A stretch of 64,000 bases of DNA from Phanerodontia chrysosporium (GCA_001910725.1 MJGA01000010.1:372001-436000), one strand, 5' to 3'; positions 49,433-62,089 are shown, counted from the stretch's first letter. Numbers and translations: made by a program. Notes: generated by a model from the letters alone, not told the origin.

Positions 49433-52078
49433 TCAGTGCCCGCGTTCTGAGCTGAAGAGTCCTAGTTGCCGGGGTAGACTTCTCGAGTCGTGCAGCGGCC
49501 TCTTTGCGTGGAGGGACTGGCTGTCCCGCTCGCTGTCAGAAGTCGCGTCGCCTGGAGCATCTGGCGCAATCCCTCCGGGACTTCGGGCCCTGGGTATGAT
49601 CTGCGTCCAGAGCGGACGACAAAGCTTGTAGCCGTCTTCGCTGAGAATTGTGAGATCCTTCCTCTTGAGGGATTTCGCAATAACCAGAGCAAGCCGCGCC
49701 ATCTGGAATGTAACTCCGTTGGCCGCTGCGAATGGGATGGGGCTTTTGGAAGTCATCTGAGCTTCTGCTCTCGTGAAACCCCAGAGTAGATTAGTTCGCA
49801 TTTTCATGAGAAGATTGACCACGCGCGCCATCCTTGGGTGCAGCCCCGAGAAGAGCCTTGAAATCACCGTAGACGAGGTGCCCAGCGCCATGAGGATTGT
49901 CCGGTCCTTTTGGATGGTAAACAGGTTGTGGAAAAGTTCATCCTGGGAGCAATTGTACTCCTTCTTCTTCTCCGTACTTTCTTCCTCGTATCTCCAGAAT
50001 CGCGGCGCCAGTACGAGATAGAAGCCAAGCCAAACAGCAGATTCCAAGTCGTGGAACGCGTTATACCGAAAGGAAATCTCCTCGTCCTGACGACGGAGCA
50101 GTGGGTCCGCCGCTGAGCCGTCCTCTTCCTCCGGCTCATCATCGTAAAGGGAATCGGGGACGGACTGGAGTTGGTGGATCGCATTGACTTCCGCTAGGTG
50201 GGAACCAGCTCTCGTAACGGGAGGCGGCACATGCAAGTACCCCTCAGCGTCCACTTCCGTAGACATGAAGTATACCGTGCCCTAAACGTTCTTTTTGAAC
50301 ACGGAGATACTCGCAGAACAAGCAGTGTACACCACATATCGTGCGATTGCCGCAATCGGACGTGTCCGTCTCCTCTCTGGCATACTCCAGGTCCGTAATC
50401 TTGCATTCATTACCGACCAGGAGTACGTTCCCGTAGCTTATATCCCGGTGGACCCACCCGAGTTGGTGCATGAGAGCGAGCCCTGCATGGAGCCGTGATT
50501 AGCTACAAAGCGGAAACATGCATGTGTATGCGTCATACCTTGCATGACATGGAGTAGACACTGGAAGGCTACGCAGAGAGACTTCGCCTGGAATATGTGC
50601 TTCCCTACTTCATTGTATACGATGCGATGGTGTACTTTGACGGGGTATCGTGGATGTTTCGTGACCTTTCCTTCACTGATGTTCATAACGACAAGTCCCT
50701 GGCGGGTGTGCACATAGTAAAGTCGCTTGAAATTGATGACTTGGAGGGTTGGAGAGTTCGGAGGTATCTCAGCGCGGCGCCCCCGCCTGGACAGTCGAAA
50801 TGTAGCCGTGGTGTCCAGACGCGCGGATTTTCCTTCACCGGTGTACACATCGCCATGTCGGCTCACTGAGATAAAGTGTTTCTTGAACTGCTTCCCTAGG
50901 CCCATAGCGGAGGCCTTCGCCGACAGACTGGCAAAGTTGTCTCCTTCGCTTGGGTGGTCGGCGTGGTTCCCAGTATCCTTGAGCACCTTCGCTGCGCCCA
51001 CCTCCTTGCCGTTCCCGTCAATCTCGTACACCTCCCAGACTCGCGTCCTGCGGCTATGAGGAGTAAGCGCACCGAGTTCGGAGATAAGCCTCACTGTTTG
51101 ATATGTCTTCACGAGCTGCTCTTGTCGAGGATGCCTAACCTCGATCTCGTAGCGCACAGAGCCATCTGCTCGGGACAGTTGCGCGAGCCGCGTCACGGTG
51201 TTGTCGAAGCCGAGATAGGAATTCTTGGCAAATGAGATCCGTAGGAAGAAGTCGATCACTGTGATGTGGTCCTAAGTCGCAGTCAGTATGTGTGGATAGG
51301 TAGTCGAGTGAAGATGTCAATCACCGTCATGAAATTGACTTCCTCGCTCGCTAGCACCTCCGAGCGACTGAGGAACCAGAACCGCAGAGCGACGTTCTCA
51401 ATGGTGAAGCCAAGGACGAACCTGCGCCTTGCGTCTTCTCGCATAATATAGCACATCGACCGCAAGATCTTCTGGTGGTTCTAGAATGTGCGGCATTTCA
51501 GCATCGTCACTTACCACTGTGTGCGAAAATACGCTTACGTCAAGCTTGTATCCTCTTGAATCCATCTTTTTCAACTCTCCAGGAACTATTATATCGGACC
51601 ATTGAATCGGAGTCTTGTGGCCCTTGAGCAGAACATAGGCGTCAGGCATAGTCGGAGAAGGCTCACGCCTGCTCTGGGAGATGGGCACGCAAGCGGGGTT
51701 GCACTTGACGACGAAACGACACTCTCTGGCATTTAGAGACCGGCGGGCAGCAACAGCAGCATTCTGGATATCCTGCACCAGAGTCATGAGCGGCCGGAAT
51801 ATTTCGTCTTCGAGAAGGCCACCGCCGAGCCGTCGGTCCATGTCATCGATATCGCAAGGATTGTTAGGCCAATGCGCCCACCGTTTGGATGGGGTGATGA
51901 GATCGTTCGACCTGAGCTGTCTGAAGGTCTGCTTGACGAGCGCGGCCTTACCGGGAAGCGGAGGAAGGAGGTAATCCTGGAAGTAAGCAACGGAGACAAT
52001 GGGAACGATGGACCCGAAGCTCCGAAGTGGGTCGGCGGAGCAGTATGGAAGCAATTCTAGCTCTGCAACCGTCGACAT
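49433..52078 (-). CDS. FunK1-type fungal protein kinase, copy 4
   Basis: Five exons (52078-51539, 51480-51325, 51271-50539, 50482-50331, 50281-49433) give 809 residues in frame, making it the best-preserved complete kinase here. The start is ATG 52078. The N-lobe has FRFVVKCNP-like and KVHHRIVYNEVG segments. The catalytic loop is GWVHRDISYGN, and the metal motif is TDLEYAR. FMSTEV follows the fourth intron and YNAFHDLES marks the C-lobe. The donor of intron 4 (GGT|gtacac) was chosen because it keeps phase. Exons of 156 and 152 bases are identical in size to copies 1 and 2, showing common descent. The target is unknown. Confidence 0.88.
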
Positions 52079-52581
52079 TGCTACCCTACACGGAAGGGCG
52101 TGCGAGTCAGATGAACACAACTATGGTTCGAGAGACAATTGCACTTACTGACCACGTTTCTGTGCCGGCCGGCACGGAAAAAGACTGCTCTGCAGAATGG
52201 TTCAGAGACGTGCGCGCCCGTTCGGGCTGGGAGAGGTCGCGAACTAGTCAGTAAGTGGCCGTAACAAGGTGAACTGCCGAATGCAGGCACAAAGACTGAG
52301 CGACAAGGTTGCGTGGCCGCGTGGCGTGTCAAAAACGTGTGGGGACTCTGATGCCCAGCGTCCAGTGTGGGAACGTATCCCAGGTGCGTAAAGACCTTAC
52401 CGTATCACTATCTCATGCCCGTCTAACTGTGCAGAGTTTGCCGACCGGCGGCACAGAGCACTGTAAGGCACGGCTTAAGATGAAAGTGGTGTCGAAAGGA
52501 TATCCATAACGAGATGAGAACTACGCAACATTTATTAGCACATCGACCAGAGGTGCAGTGAACAGCAGTGAAGTCATCATA
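52079..52581. other. Intergenic region between kinase copies 4 and 5
   Basis: No gene was recognised in 0.5 kb. It should contain the promoter of copy 4 and the 3' end of copy 5. Confidence 0.4.
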
Positions 52582-53640
52582 CTAATAAGAGGGGGACGAC
52601 ATGGCAAGCAGATCGAAGGCGCCTTCGACAGCGAACTCCAGGTCATCTTCCCGAAGATGATGAATGATAGACATGACACGAGTGACCATCAACCTTCCAG
52701 TACGGCGACCTACAGTGATGGGTATTGGGTGCTGGGTATCCATGTTCCGTTCTGCGTTGGTGAAGGCATCGACCAGGCCGGTGCGCATGCCCTGAAGCTC
52801 GGTCATGACAAGCGACACCGTTGGGTGCAGGTTCTCGTTCAGCTTCGAGAACATCTTGCTCTCCAGCATGATCTCCGACTTCTCAATGAAGGGGGCGCTG
52901 AAGATCCGAACGAACAGGTCTTTCTGGGTAGTAGTAAAGCGGGATAGTCCGTTAGCCTTGTATCGACAGTCCTCCTTGAGGCTCGCCCCCAGCAAAAGGA
53001 ACAGGCACAGCCAGAACAATGACTCGTAGTCATGCAGGGGGTTGTAACGGAAAGGAACGTCTGGACTTGCTGTGTTACTGAGTGATAAGGGTGCCACTCC
53101 CTCATTGTGCGAATCGATGTCTGTAGCTCTCGTGTATTTCAGAGCGTTGTTGAAGTCTATCTCGAGTAAGTCCAGGAAATCAAAGGGGGTAGACTCAGCT
53201 GTCATCGGTGAATCGGCGACTGGCTCGTGCTGGTACCGTTGTCTATACACTTCCGTGGACATAAAGCAGGGGCTTGTCTACGGCAGCATAGTTCAGGATC
53301 GTCAGATACTGTATTGCAATAGCTATGCACCGTTTGGGTCTGAGGCCAGTCGTTTTCGAGTTTAGCATGTTCGAGGTCAAGGATCTTCGCTCGGTCGTCG
53401 AGGACCACGATGTTGTTGTAGCTTATCTCGCCATGCACCAAGCCGCGCTCATGCATGGATATGAGACCTAGACTGTGTCAGATGGGTTACACCCAGACTT
53501 TCTGGTTACGCACCAAGTAATGCTTGTCCAATGTGCATGAAAACTCGTTGCAAACATCCGGCATGGTAGACGGGTTTCGGAGCATGTTGTATAACAAGGC
53601 GACCCATGTCCCGTGTGGCCCAAGTTTTAACAGCAGGAGA
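52582..53640 (-). pseudogene. FunK1 kinase, copy 5, lacking its N-terminal half
   Basis: Three exons are visible (from about 53640 to 53514, 53467-53331, 53277-52582). The frame begins around RDMGRLVIQHAPKP, equivalent to the segment just before the catalytic loop. The whole upstream half found in other copies is absent. The catalytic loop reads VHGEISYNN, with HRD changed to HGE, so the catalytic Asp is lost. The metal motif is LDLEHAK. The C-lobe keeps FMSTEV and YNPLHDYESLFWL. It is either a truncated duplicate or a non-catalytic remnant. Confidence 0.75.
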
Positions 53641-54622
53641 TCGACAATACGGAGAGTGCTCGGCAGGTCAAGGTGGTGGTCTGGGAATGACGGCGAACGA
53701 GCAGCGACCGAGCGGGAACTTTGCCATGTGCGCGCGGCATCAAAATGATGGCGCATCACTCCTCTCGTGGTCGCGCGTGTCGGAGCGACATCCTTCATCA
53801 GCAAAAAAATAGGTCACAGATCTAGTATGGTAGGGTTGGCAAGGCGGTGCCAGTCAGACTGGCGCTGATCTGTGATGGCAAAGGCGCGCCAGTCTGGTAA
53901 TGCCTGGTAATGCCCTGCCATGGCTCGTCCTGATGATTTTGGATGGCCAGCGTGTGAACAGCAAGAGTTTCGATGGTAGGGTAAGTTCCTGTCTGATTTA
54001 CAATGAGCAGCAATAGACCTTGAGTTGGCATCTTACTCTGGGCATGCCGCGCGACTTCAAGCTCCGCTGGCGCCGTGTCTGGGAGTGTCTCTAGCTCGCT
54101 CGCGATCAGCATTGTAGAGTCCCGAAGGCAGTGCAGGAGCACTCTACGGTCTCGCTCACGAGCTGTGGCAAGCAGATGCAACGTCTGGCGCAACATGCTG
54201 CTTTCCCGAGCGTCCTTCCTAGTAGCTGCGCGCGCGCGTCCGTTGTCTCCTCTCTTGAGGTACAACATACAGATGCCATGGTCGCGTCCGCTCTCAGTCG
54301 ATTTGGTGGCTGCGTTCCCAGAGTGCAGTCGGCTTGCACCTGTTCCCTCCTTTAGCTATGGCCTCGCGGTGCCAGCTCCTCGCACTCTTCAATGAGGACT
54401 CTGTGATCAACTGATCCAGACATGCTTATTAAAGAAGCACGCAGATTGAACCTGCGGAATCCGATGCATACAGCACGACAGCTTATCATGTCACATAGTG
54501 ACTTACCTGTGACATTCCTTACTTACCAGGACTTCAAATTTGTGACGAACGCGTCATGCTCAAGGTGACGTGACGACGGACGTCGAAGTGTCCAAGAAGC
54601 AACATCCAGCAACTCCACCGAA
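53641..54622. other. Intergenic region with a small tandem repeat
   Basis: No gene was supported. The 10-mer TGGTAATGCC occurs twice in tandem at 53895-53914. A minus-strand open frame over 53822-54268 has no family resemblance and no clear promoter. Confidence 0.35.
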
Positions 54623-55305
54623 TATAAAGCTTCCATCCCCTTTGCCCTGCTCTCTCTCTCATACCACCACGTTCCTCGCCCCTTGTGCCTTCTTATCATC
54701 CAAACGATCCTGCCCAACTCGACCTCGAGGCAGAACACATTGTGCCCAGCGCTCTCAGGTACGTCTTCTCACGGTTTCGTGTCATGGGTTAGGCCAGTCG
54801 CGTTGATATGGGCTACTCTGAACAGAGCGTGAAGCCGTGGCAACGCGACCGAACTCGAACCGTATTCGTAAGGTCCATTGCATGTGCGCATACATCCTTG
54901 TTGATCACTCATCATCTGTAGCCCCGGGCTCCTACAGGACACCCGGCCTGCTCTCCATCAGGTGCGTCTACAACCGACGTCGCGCATACATCATACCATG
55001 GCTGTGATCGTTTGGCTAACGGCCTTCTACAGCTTTCATGCAAGCCGCGCGTGCAAGGCCGCCGAGATTAACCACCCGCAGAGTGCGTCCGTACCCACTC
55101 TTCTGTTCTTGTCTGACCTGCCATGTTACGCAGCATACAACGGGGATGCAGGATCTCACACACGTGTGTGATAGTCCACTTTCCGACGCTCTTGTACTGA
55201 CGTCCACTTGCAGGCGCAGCCATCTTCCCCTTTGTCAGGTTCGTCACTGCGCTCGGTATGTTCTTCACTTTTGATGCACCCCCATCGGCAGCGCCTAGTG
55301 TATAG
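54623..55305 (+). other. Possible small intron-dense transcription unit, unknown
   Basis: TATAAA at 54623-54628 is followed by a CT-rich tract and a chain of short GT..AG bounded segments. Proposed pieces end at 54758, then cover about 54921-54960, 55032-55082, 55134-55163 and 55214-55305. In one phase they read through to a hydrophobic segment AAIFPFVRFVTALGMFF and TAG at 55303-55305. No ATG was found in the first piece, so it may be noncoding, mis-modelled or relic. No family recognised. Confidence 0.25.
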
Positions 55306-56125
55306 CATCCGTCGAGCGTGATCAGCGTCGTGTGCGGTTGGCGTGTAGGCAACGCAAGTGTGCGGTACCACCAACTGTCCTGCATCTGTTACCCCACCGC
55401 TTGTGTACTGTATAATGTACTGTATCCGCATGAATAAATCAATTTTGTCGTCTAAAATATACAGAATGTGCCTGAATAGCAGCCCGATGTAACCTGAATA
55501 TGCGCCTCGTGACTGCTGCCGCTGCCATGCATTGCCATGCATTACCAGTCCTGGTCATCGTTGACCTAGCCTCCCATACTGGCAAGCCTGATCTGTGCTA
55601 TCAGGCTGATAAGCATGGTCACGCTTATAGATCACATGTCAGAGGTGGCAATCCCGACCCCAGTCTGACAACGCTGATATGCCCTGGTAGCCCTGGTCAA
55701 GCCTGATCTAGCAGTCTTTTTTTCGCTGATGTTACCCGCTCTGTTCATCATACGCAGGTCGACTGCCTTCACTCTGCTCCATAGCTGATAAACCGTGTCT
55801 GAGCCTGAAATCTGTGAAGTTGCATATCGCTGAGTTCCTTCACTTCAAATGTTCATAAGAATGACTTAGAAATGGCGATTCAGAAATTCTCGGTACTACA
55901 GGTAGCATACAGCGCATTATTAACATACCACGCAATAGAGAGACGAGATTCAGGCGTGTGTACATGAGGTACTCATAAATCCAGTGCTGGCTTATCACCC
56001 GTTTCTTGTAGGACAACAGCTCCAGCACCGCTCAGCAACCCACCATGGAGGAGGCGAGATTGAGTGGGGTTTGGATCTATAGACCGGTGAGCATCCCGAG
56101 ACGCTCCTCGGGTCGTACTACAGGT
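55306..56125. other. Intergenic region
   Basis: No gene was recognised. The 10-mer GCCATGCATT is tandemly doubled at 55523-55542, and the following part is rich in CCTGG/CCAGG words. Confidence 0.35.
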
Positions 56126-56670
56126 CCGACGTCGAGCACTTCTGCGGGTCATCGCGCTGTGCGCGAAGCTCGGCGACACCGAAGGCGCAGGGAGCAGTGA
56201 GTCGCCCCCGTCATCCGCGCCGAGCCCCCGCTGACGGCTGGTGTCTGCTCTCCTTCCAGCCTGTTGGGGCATGTCACTGCTCGACCGCGTCCCGACGAGC
56301 TGGCCGGCTCCCTCGGCACGGCGCGAGGTCTTGCGCCTCTACGCCGCATTCGCTGCCCAGACGGCGCACCGGCCACAGCGCGCCGCGTCGCGCGCTCGAC
56401 GTCTACAACTGCTGCAAGCCGCCGCCCGTGACGCACTGGCCGGCGTTCGAGCCCGTGCGGCACACGGTCGACGGTCTCGTTGCTAGCCTGCCGTGCTGTG
56501 ATGCCGTCACACTCCGCGTGCGCGACTACCCGACGTGGGACGAGCCGTGGCTGCCCGCGCTCGCGAATGCGGCTGTGGAGCTGCGAGATCGTGTCTGGAG
56601 CTGTATGCCGCGCGCGAGAGATATGGTTTGCGTGGAGTATGCAGGCGTGGTGGAAGGCAGGTGAGGGAGA
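56126..56670 (+). pseudogene. Unknown duplicated gene fragment, copy a
   Basis: Starts near GACGTCGAGCACTTCTGC and contains an intron-like GTGAGTCGC...CTTCCAG stretch. It then encodes ARREVLRL, a frame change, and DVYNCCK...HTVDGLVASLPCC with RVRDYPTW. It is strongly similar to 62090-62640. Neither copy has a start or a continuous frame. The family is not recognised; the Cys and aromatic pattern gives no clear clue. It lies 200 bases beyond the 3' end of kinase copy 6. Confidence 0.55.
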
Positions 56671-56869
56671 GCCCCGCGCGTACGCGGTCTCAAATATCCT
56701 ATCGTAGCGGTGAATACTTGTCTTGTATACATACAGGAGATAGTTGCATCTGGAAATCTGTTCGACACGCGGTAAACCGTAAAAGGCATATGAAATGCAT
56801 ATTCGCTAAGTCTGGAACACTGTGGACTCTATAATACAGCAGGAACAGGAATGAGGAAGTGTTTGGCTA

Positions 56870-59714
56870 CTAGGCGTCGCCTTCAGAGTCATCCTGCGCA
56901 GCCAAGTAATCGATGAAAGAGGAGAGCTTCTGCTGAGGCTTAGAGTTGGATACGTCACCCTCCTTCCGGGTCTTGCTCAGCTTTGCAGGCTTGCGTGTCT
57001 GCTCGTCGTCAGATGCAATGCCTCCGTCGCCCTGAGCCTGGTCTACCTGGACGTTCTCCTCTTTCTCTCCATCAGCAGCGAGGCTTGTCGCAGCGGTGAC
57101 CTTTGGGGCTCTCGGCCTCTTCCTGCGCTTGGAGACGTCCTGGACGAAGGAAAGGGGATTGGCATCGAGTATCGCGAGGACCTTGTCGACGTGAGTAGCC
57201 AGCATCATGTCGGCTTTACCCCAGTCCAGGTAGAGCCCATCGTGCCCCTCGGCATCGACGTTCCTTTCCGCCGTTGTGTAGAGTCTGACAAGGGTGTCGC
57301 GCATCGCGTTGAGCTCCGACAGAATCTTCTCCACAGTAGGGTGAAGGCCAGCCTTCTTGTCGGACAGGAAACCCTTCTGCGTCATGAAGACATGCCGTGC
57401 GTGCAAATCATTGAACAGAAGGCTGGCCAGTTCCTGCTGTGCTTTCATGAAGCCCTGGAAAGTGTCTGGGTCGTAAAGGAGTTGCCTAGACTTGTCGCGT
57501 CGGTCATTCTCGTACTCCGAGATCAAGAGGACGAAGAACGAAAGCCAAAGCACCGACTCCATGTCGTGCAAAGGATTATAGCGGAACGTGGCTGTTTGGT
57601 CAGGCTTCGCTGCATTCCCAGAGGGGTCTGCATGGTCAGGTGGAGCAGGCTGCGGTGCTGTCGGAAAAGCGCTTGTCTTGCTCGCAAAGAATTGGTCCTC
57701 AGTAGGAACGTTGTCCCATGTTTCAAGGAGCTCGAGAGGCGTGTATAAGTATCTCATCTCACGGACTTCCTCCGCCATGAAGTACAGGGTACCCTGGCAA
57801 TCACAATTAGCTACCCTTCGGTCGCGCGCTCAACGAATAGAAAGGGCTTACCGTGCGGACACCATCATGGATGCTCTTGTCTGACAACTCCTTTGCGTAC
57901 TCCAGATCGGTGATCTTGGCGGACTTGAGATGAACCAAGACGTTGCCGTAGCTAACATCACGGTGCACCCACTTCACGGTATGCATGATGTATAGACCTG
58001 CTGATGTTGAGAATGATTCCGGGGTACCTGACGTCGAGTACGTACCTCGGAAAACCTGCGCAATGACTTTGAAGGCCTCCGCAAGAGTGTCCATGGTAAG
58101 AATATCCTTGCCCGCATTCTGGAAAACTGTACGGTGGTGAACTTTGTGAGCGTAGTCTCGTGCTTGTCCCTGAGTTATGGCGGTGGATCGAATGGTTCGG
58201 ACTTCTGGCATGCCACGGCGGGGAAGCTTGGGATCTTGTGGGTGACCCGAATCGAGATTGGCCCTACCAGCCGTAATATCAAGCGTGCCAATGATCGGTA
58301 GTCTTCGTCCATTCCTCCCGGGCTTGAAGTCGTCGGTTCGATCTGCTCGTGAATCGATCCAAACATCGCCGAACGCATGAGGCTGCATGAAGAGGTCGTT
58401 GAAAGCTTCTCTAAGAAAGTCTTGGCAGCACGTATCGACCTTGTTCTTGATGATCTGAAATAGTCTTCCCTCTCGTTCCCGGTCGATATCCGCCCAAACT
58501 TCCTTCAGGGCGAGCAGCTTCGTTCCTTCTACGCCGTGTTCGTCAACCTCGACCACTGACCACACCCTTGTGCCACGGCCTCTGAAAGCGTCAGCCCCAT
58601 AGTTCCAGAGTAGGTCTTTCGTGCGAAACTTTCGCTCAACTGCATGTCCGCTTGAAGTGTCTCGGACGAGTATTTCGTAACGTGGGAAGGCCAGGAACTT
58701 GTTTCTGCGAAGGAGCGTGATAGTCGGGTCCCAGCCGAGCTGGACCTCGTTTGCAAACATGATTGACAATACGAAGTCGACAACCATGCTTTGGTTCTGT
58801 ACAAACGGTTATTGTGATGTAGGTATGAGAATCATATGGTCACATACCGCGATGAAATCGAACGGAGTCGATACGAGCACCTCAGACCGGCTGCAGTACC
58901 ACCAACGCATCATTCGATTCTCGATTGTGTAACCGAAGACGAAGCGTCGTCTCACATCTTCTCGCAAGATATGATATAGCGACCACAGGATTTTTCTCCG
59001 GTTCTGCAATTCGTGTCAGAGATGGAACGGGAATCATGCCAGATATGACCTCACGTCTAGTCGATCCTCTTCGTCCTCACGCTTCTTGAACTCTCCCGGG
59101 GCCACTATGTCGGTCCAGTTAACTCTTGCATTCTGACTATTGATCGCTCTTGATGTACACCGGACTGCATAGCTATCGGGTCGAGAGAGTAGACTGTTGC
59201 GTATTTCGGACTTCGGAATTGACGCAGGGTTGCACCGGAACTCGCAGAGGTTATCGGAAGAAGAAATTGCGGAAGCCGAAATGCAAGCGTCGTGGATATT
59301 CCTGGCAAGCTCTTCAAATTTCTTGAAGACCGCGTCCTCATGCATAGGTTCCGTCCGAGGCTTTCCGTCGGCCCCCAGGGCAGGCGGCTCGGACAGCTTG
59401 ACCATGTCGCGGGGATCGACAGAGAAGAGGGTCCACCGGCCATCTTCTATAGTCTTGTTGTCGCGCAGTTTTTCCAGGACGGCGTCGAGGTCGATGCCCG
59501 AGTGCAAGTCCGGAAGTAGATATTTGCGGAACTCGTCCGTAGATATCACACCAACGGTTTCGTTCAGGTCGAGGCATATCGCGTCGCGGGCCTGCTCAAC
59601 TCGAGCATTTCCGGGTACAGACTGCGCATTATCAGAGCGCAAGGGAGTTGGATGAATGGAATGAGTGCGGATGTGGGATCCCAGGAGTGAGCCATACCGA
59701 GTGGTAGGGCGCAA
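56870..59714 (-). CDS. FunK1-type fungal protein kinase, copy 6
   Basis: Five exons (59714-59055, 59003-58848, 58796-58046, 58000-57852, 57793-56870) give about 879 residues in frame. No in-frame ATG was found at the 5' end; the frame is open to a TTG at 59714 and beyond. The ATGs at 59722 and 59695 are in another phase, so the start is unresolved. TATAAA on the minus strand lies at 59739-59734. The catalytic loop is WVHRDVSYGN, the metal motif TDLEYAK, and the C-lobe contains YNPLHDMESVLWL. The C-terminus is Lys-rich, then SSFIDYLAAQDDSEGDA. It pairs with copy 7, which has the same tail type. Confidence 0.85.
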
Positions 59715-59781
59715 CGATGCATACCCGTTGACCTTTATATCCCGGTTCTGAGGGCGCTTTCCAAACTGAGTGCTGCATAGC

Positions 59782-60420
59782 TCAAGTGGTCTTCAGAAAC
59801 GTGTTATGGTGTGAGGACAAAGGAATGTGGCGAGTGGTGGTTCGCGGATAACCTCGCATTCCCGAATTGGAGGTTGGCCCTCGTGAAGGCGCTAGAGGAC
59901 GAACCGTCCACCTATAGCTCCGCCAGCCGCAGAGACGGAGGCAGAAGTAGCGGAATTCTGAGGCCTGAAGGATGGATACGGATGTGATGGGTATGTCACG
60001 CACGCGGGGCAGACCGCACAGGACGCGCAAGAGCGAAGACGGCGACACAAACTCGACAGAGTCAATAGAAACGGTCCTGAGATGCCGCAGAGAACGGAGG
60101 AGAGCAGAGAGCGCGACTTCGACACGCGCTGCGGATGTCACATTTCATCAGTGAAGGACGACTGAGGGTGGTACCGTTGGGACACACCTTTCCAGGAGGT
60201 TGTCCCAGGGAGCATTGGGACTCCGGAAGACCTGCACGCAACGAACTCTGCACTGTAGACGTTGAGGCTCGTGTTGGAAAGGGCCGTAGAGTGGCTGCTA
60301 GCCCTCGATCCAATCATCATGCTGCCAAGTCCCATGTCAGACAGACCACAGTATTATTAGCCAGAGCGTTGTCTGCGTTCCCGACGGCGAGATCTATCGT
60401 GTACATGAGGGAACGCTATG
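59782..60420 (-). pseudogene. LRR/F-box-like relic
   Basis: ALLRSLRHLRTVSIDSVEF followed by SSLLRVLCGLPRVRDIPI resembles the leucine-rich repeats of Agaricomycete F-box-like proteins. Upstream pieces up to 60420 are in different frames with stops between them. No start or F-box was seen. Assignment rests on repeat style only. Confidence 0.4.
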
Positions 60421-61533
60421 GTTAGCGGGGACACTATACGGGTCACACACATTCAGCGACGTACTCGGTATCATGGTGAGGCTGGAAAGGCTCGATATCC
60501 AGCTCGAAGTAATTATACGGGTAGCCCGTGTCGCCACTGGAGTTTGCAAGCACCAGGCGCGGCCCGCGGGAAGTTGTAGTTGTCGGATCTCATCGTTTGC
60601 CACGCTGGAAGCGGGCGCAAGTAAATTAGTAGCTCCGAAAGTCCATCTTCCGATGTTAACAATGCATACCAGTCGCAAGCGGATGGAGGGAAGGAGGAAA
60701 GGGCTGACATTTGCCTGACGACAAGTCTGGTGGTCCACGGGACGTCGCGGCGAGTGACCCAGCGTGGCTTACAGCAACTGGTGTCCTGCTCCACGTATTA
60801 GCACACGACCTCAAACCTATGACGAGCTAGAAAGTGTTAGACACCCCTCTCCCCTACGCAATCAGCAAAAGAAGGCGCTGAAGCCCGAAGATTGCGCACG
60901 AATTTCCAGACATGTGCACCGCCACCGGGACACGAATTGCGCATCGGGTGCACCAGAAAGTGCTCGAATTGCCAGAACCGCTACATTGCTCTGCATGTGA
61001 GAGATCTGGGTCTGCTGAGGGCGGTCTTCATCTCCATCTCCGCGACCGACTTTTTTCTGAACCGCGTTCTCAATCCGATCCGTAGTTCACAATTGTGCTG
61101 CCACTATACGTGCCAAATTCTGATTTTAGTATACGTATAAGTACGTCAATGAGAGCAATCGTCGAGGAGCTACCTGCACATGGTTGATACTACGCGGCGA
61201 TTCGAACGAGGTTATGGTCATCGGCGTCTAACGTCGGAGGGTGTCACATCCAGCGCATCAATGATGGCGCATCACCAGCACTGGAGAGCGTCCCGCGCGC
61301 CGAGCCCCGCCTGCTCTCACCTAGCCTCGTCCTCGACCGTTCTCAACAGCATCTCGCAGCTTCGCCATGACTATCCTAAGCCTATACGGTACAAATCAAC
61401 AGCTCAGCCAGATTCAGAATTGCCTTTCAGCCTCGTTTAGCATCTCAGATGACCTCTAAGTTCGAGGTCGCCTGAGCAACCCGAAACATACATGCCTGGG
61501 TCAGACACGTCTTCGTCGCGTCGTGCTTGAGCA
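60421..61533. other. Intergenic region with unassigned coding-like debris
   Basis: Minus-strand frames near 60500-60790 (for example RWVTRRDVPWTTRLVV) look protein-like but are broken and unassigned. Nothing else was recognised. Confidence 0.3.
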
Positions 61534-61938
61534 GACACCTCACGGTCTTGCAGATGTCGAGGTATTGGAGATGAAGGCCGCGCTGGATAAGCTGGTCGAG
61601 TCCGAGAAGGGGTCTGGATCACGCAAAGTGCGCCATATGTTTCATGTCACTCGATCTGCAGGCTAACGGGGCTTTACAGGCCGAGTCTCGCGAAGAGATG
61701 CAAGCGTTCCTGCGCCTCTTCGCGAGCTATATCAAGCGAAAACGAGCACGGCAAGTCTTGTAGGTTGGCTATCCTCCAGCTGTTGACCCTGATTGACTGG
61801 CGTTGCAGGGTATGGGATCGTGTACAGCCTGTTGCCGAAGACCAGATCGTTTCGTACAACAGCCTACCAGCCACCGAGCACCCGAAGAACCTGCGAAAAA
61901 TGGTGGTATTGAAACTGAATGATGGTCTGGGAAGGAGC
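61534..61938 (+). pseudogene. UGP1: 5' fragment of UTP-glucose-1-phosphate uridylyltransferase
   Basis: The N-terminal part of UGPase is readable across two introns (61628-61679 and 61760-61808). It contains LEMKAALDKLVES, then EEMQAFLRLFASYIKRK, then WDRVQPVAEDQIVSYNSLP. It ends with VVLKLNDGLGRS, the equivalent of the conserved LNGGLGTSMG nucleotide-binding loop. Immediately after that loop the homology stops and unrelated sequence (duplicated fragment copy b) follows. The loop already carries a Gly to Asp change. The full enzyme makes UDP-glucose and is about 500 residues, so this is a dead 5' fragment. A functional UGP1 must lie elsewhere. Confidence 0.75.
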
Positions 61939-62089
61939 TGCGCATCCGCAACCGGACGTTCCACTCCTAGGCGGACTCTTGCGTGTAGTTTGCGGTGTCA
62001 GTTCTCTCTGGTTGCTCTATCTGGAAAACCTGCGCTATGCTCCACGCAGGGTGGCCTCGGCGCGACGGCGGCCGCCGCCGCTCGGAGGT

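Noticed and set aside
53822..54268. Minus-strand open frame of 148 codons as a gene
   Set aside because: No family resemblance and compositionally similar to flanking noncoding DNA; it also contains the short tandem repeat.
61190..61260. GTTCGAATC string on the minus strand resembling a tRNA B box
   Set aside because: No matching A box, acceptor stem or cloverleaf could be drawn around it.
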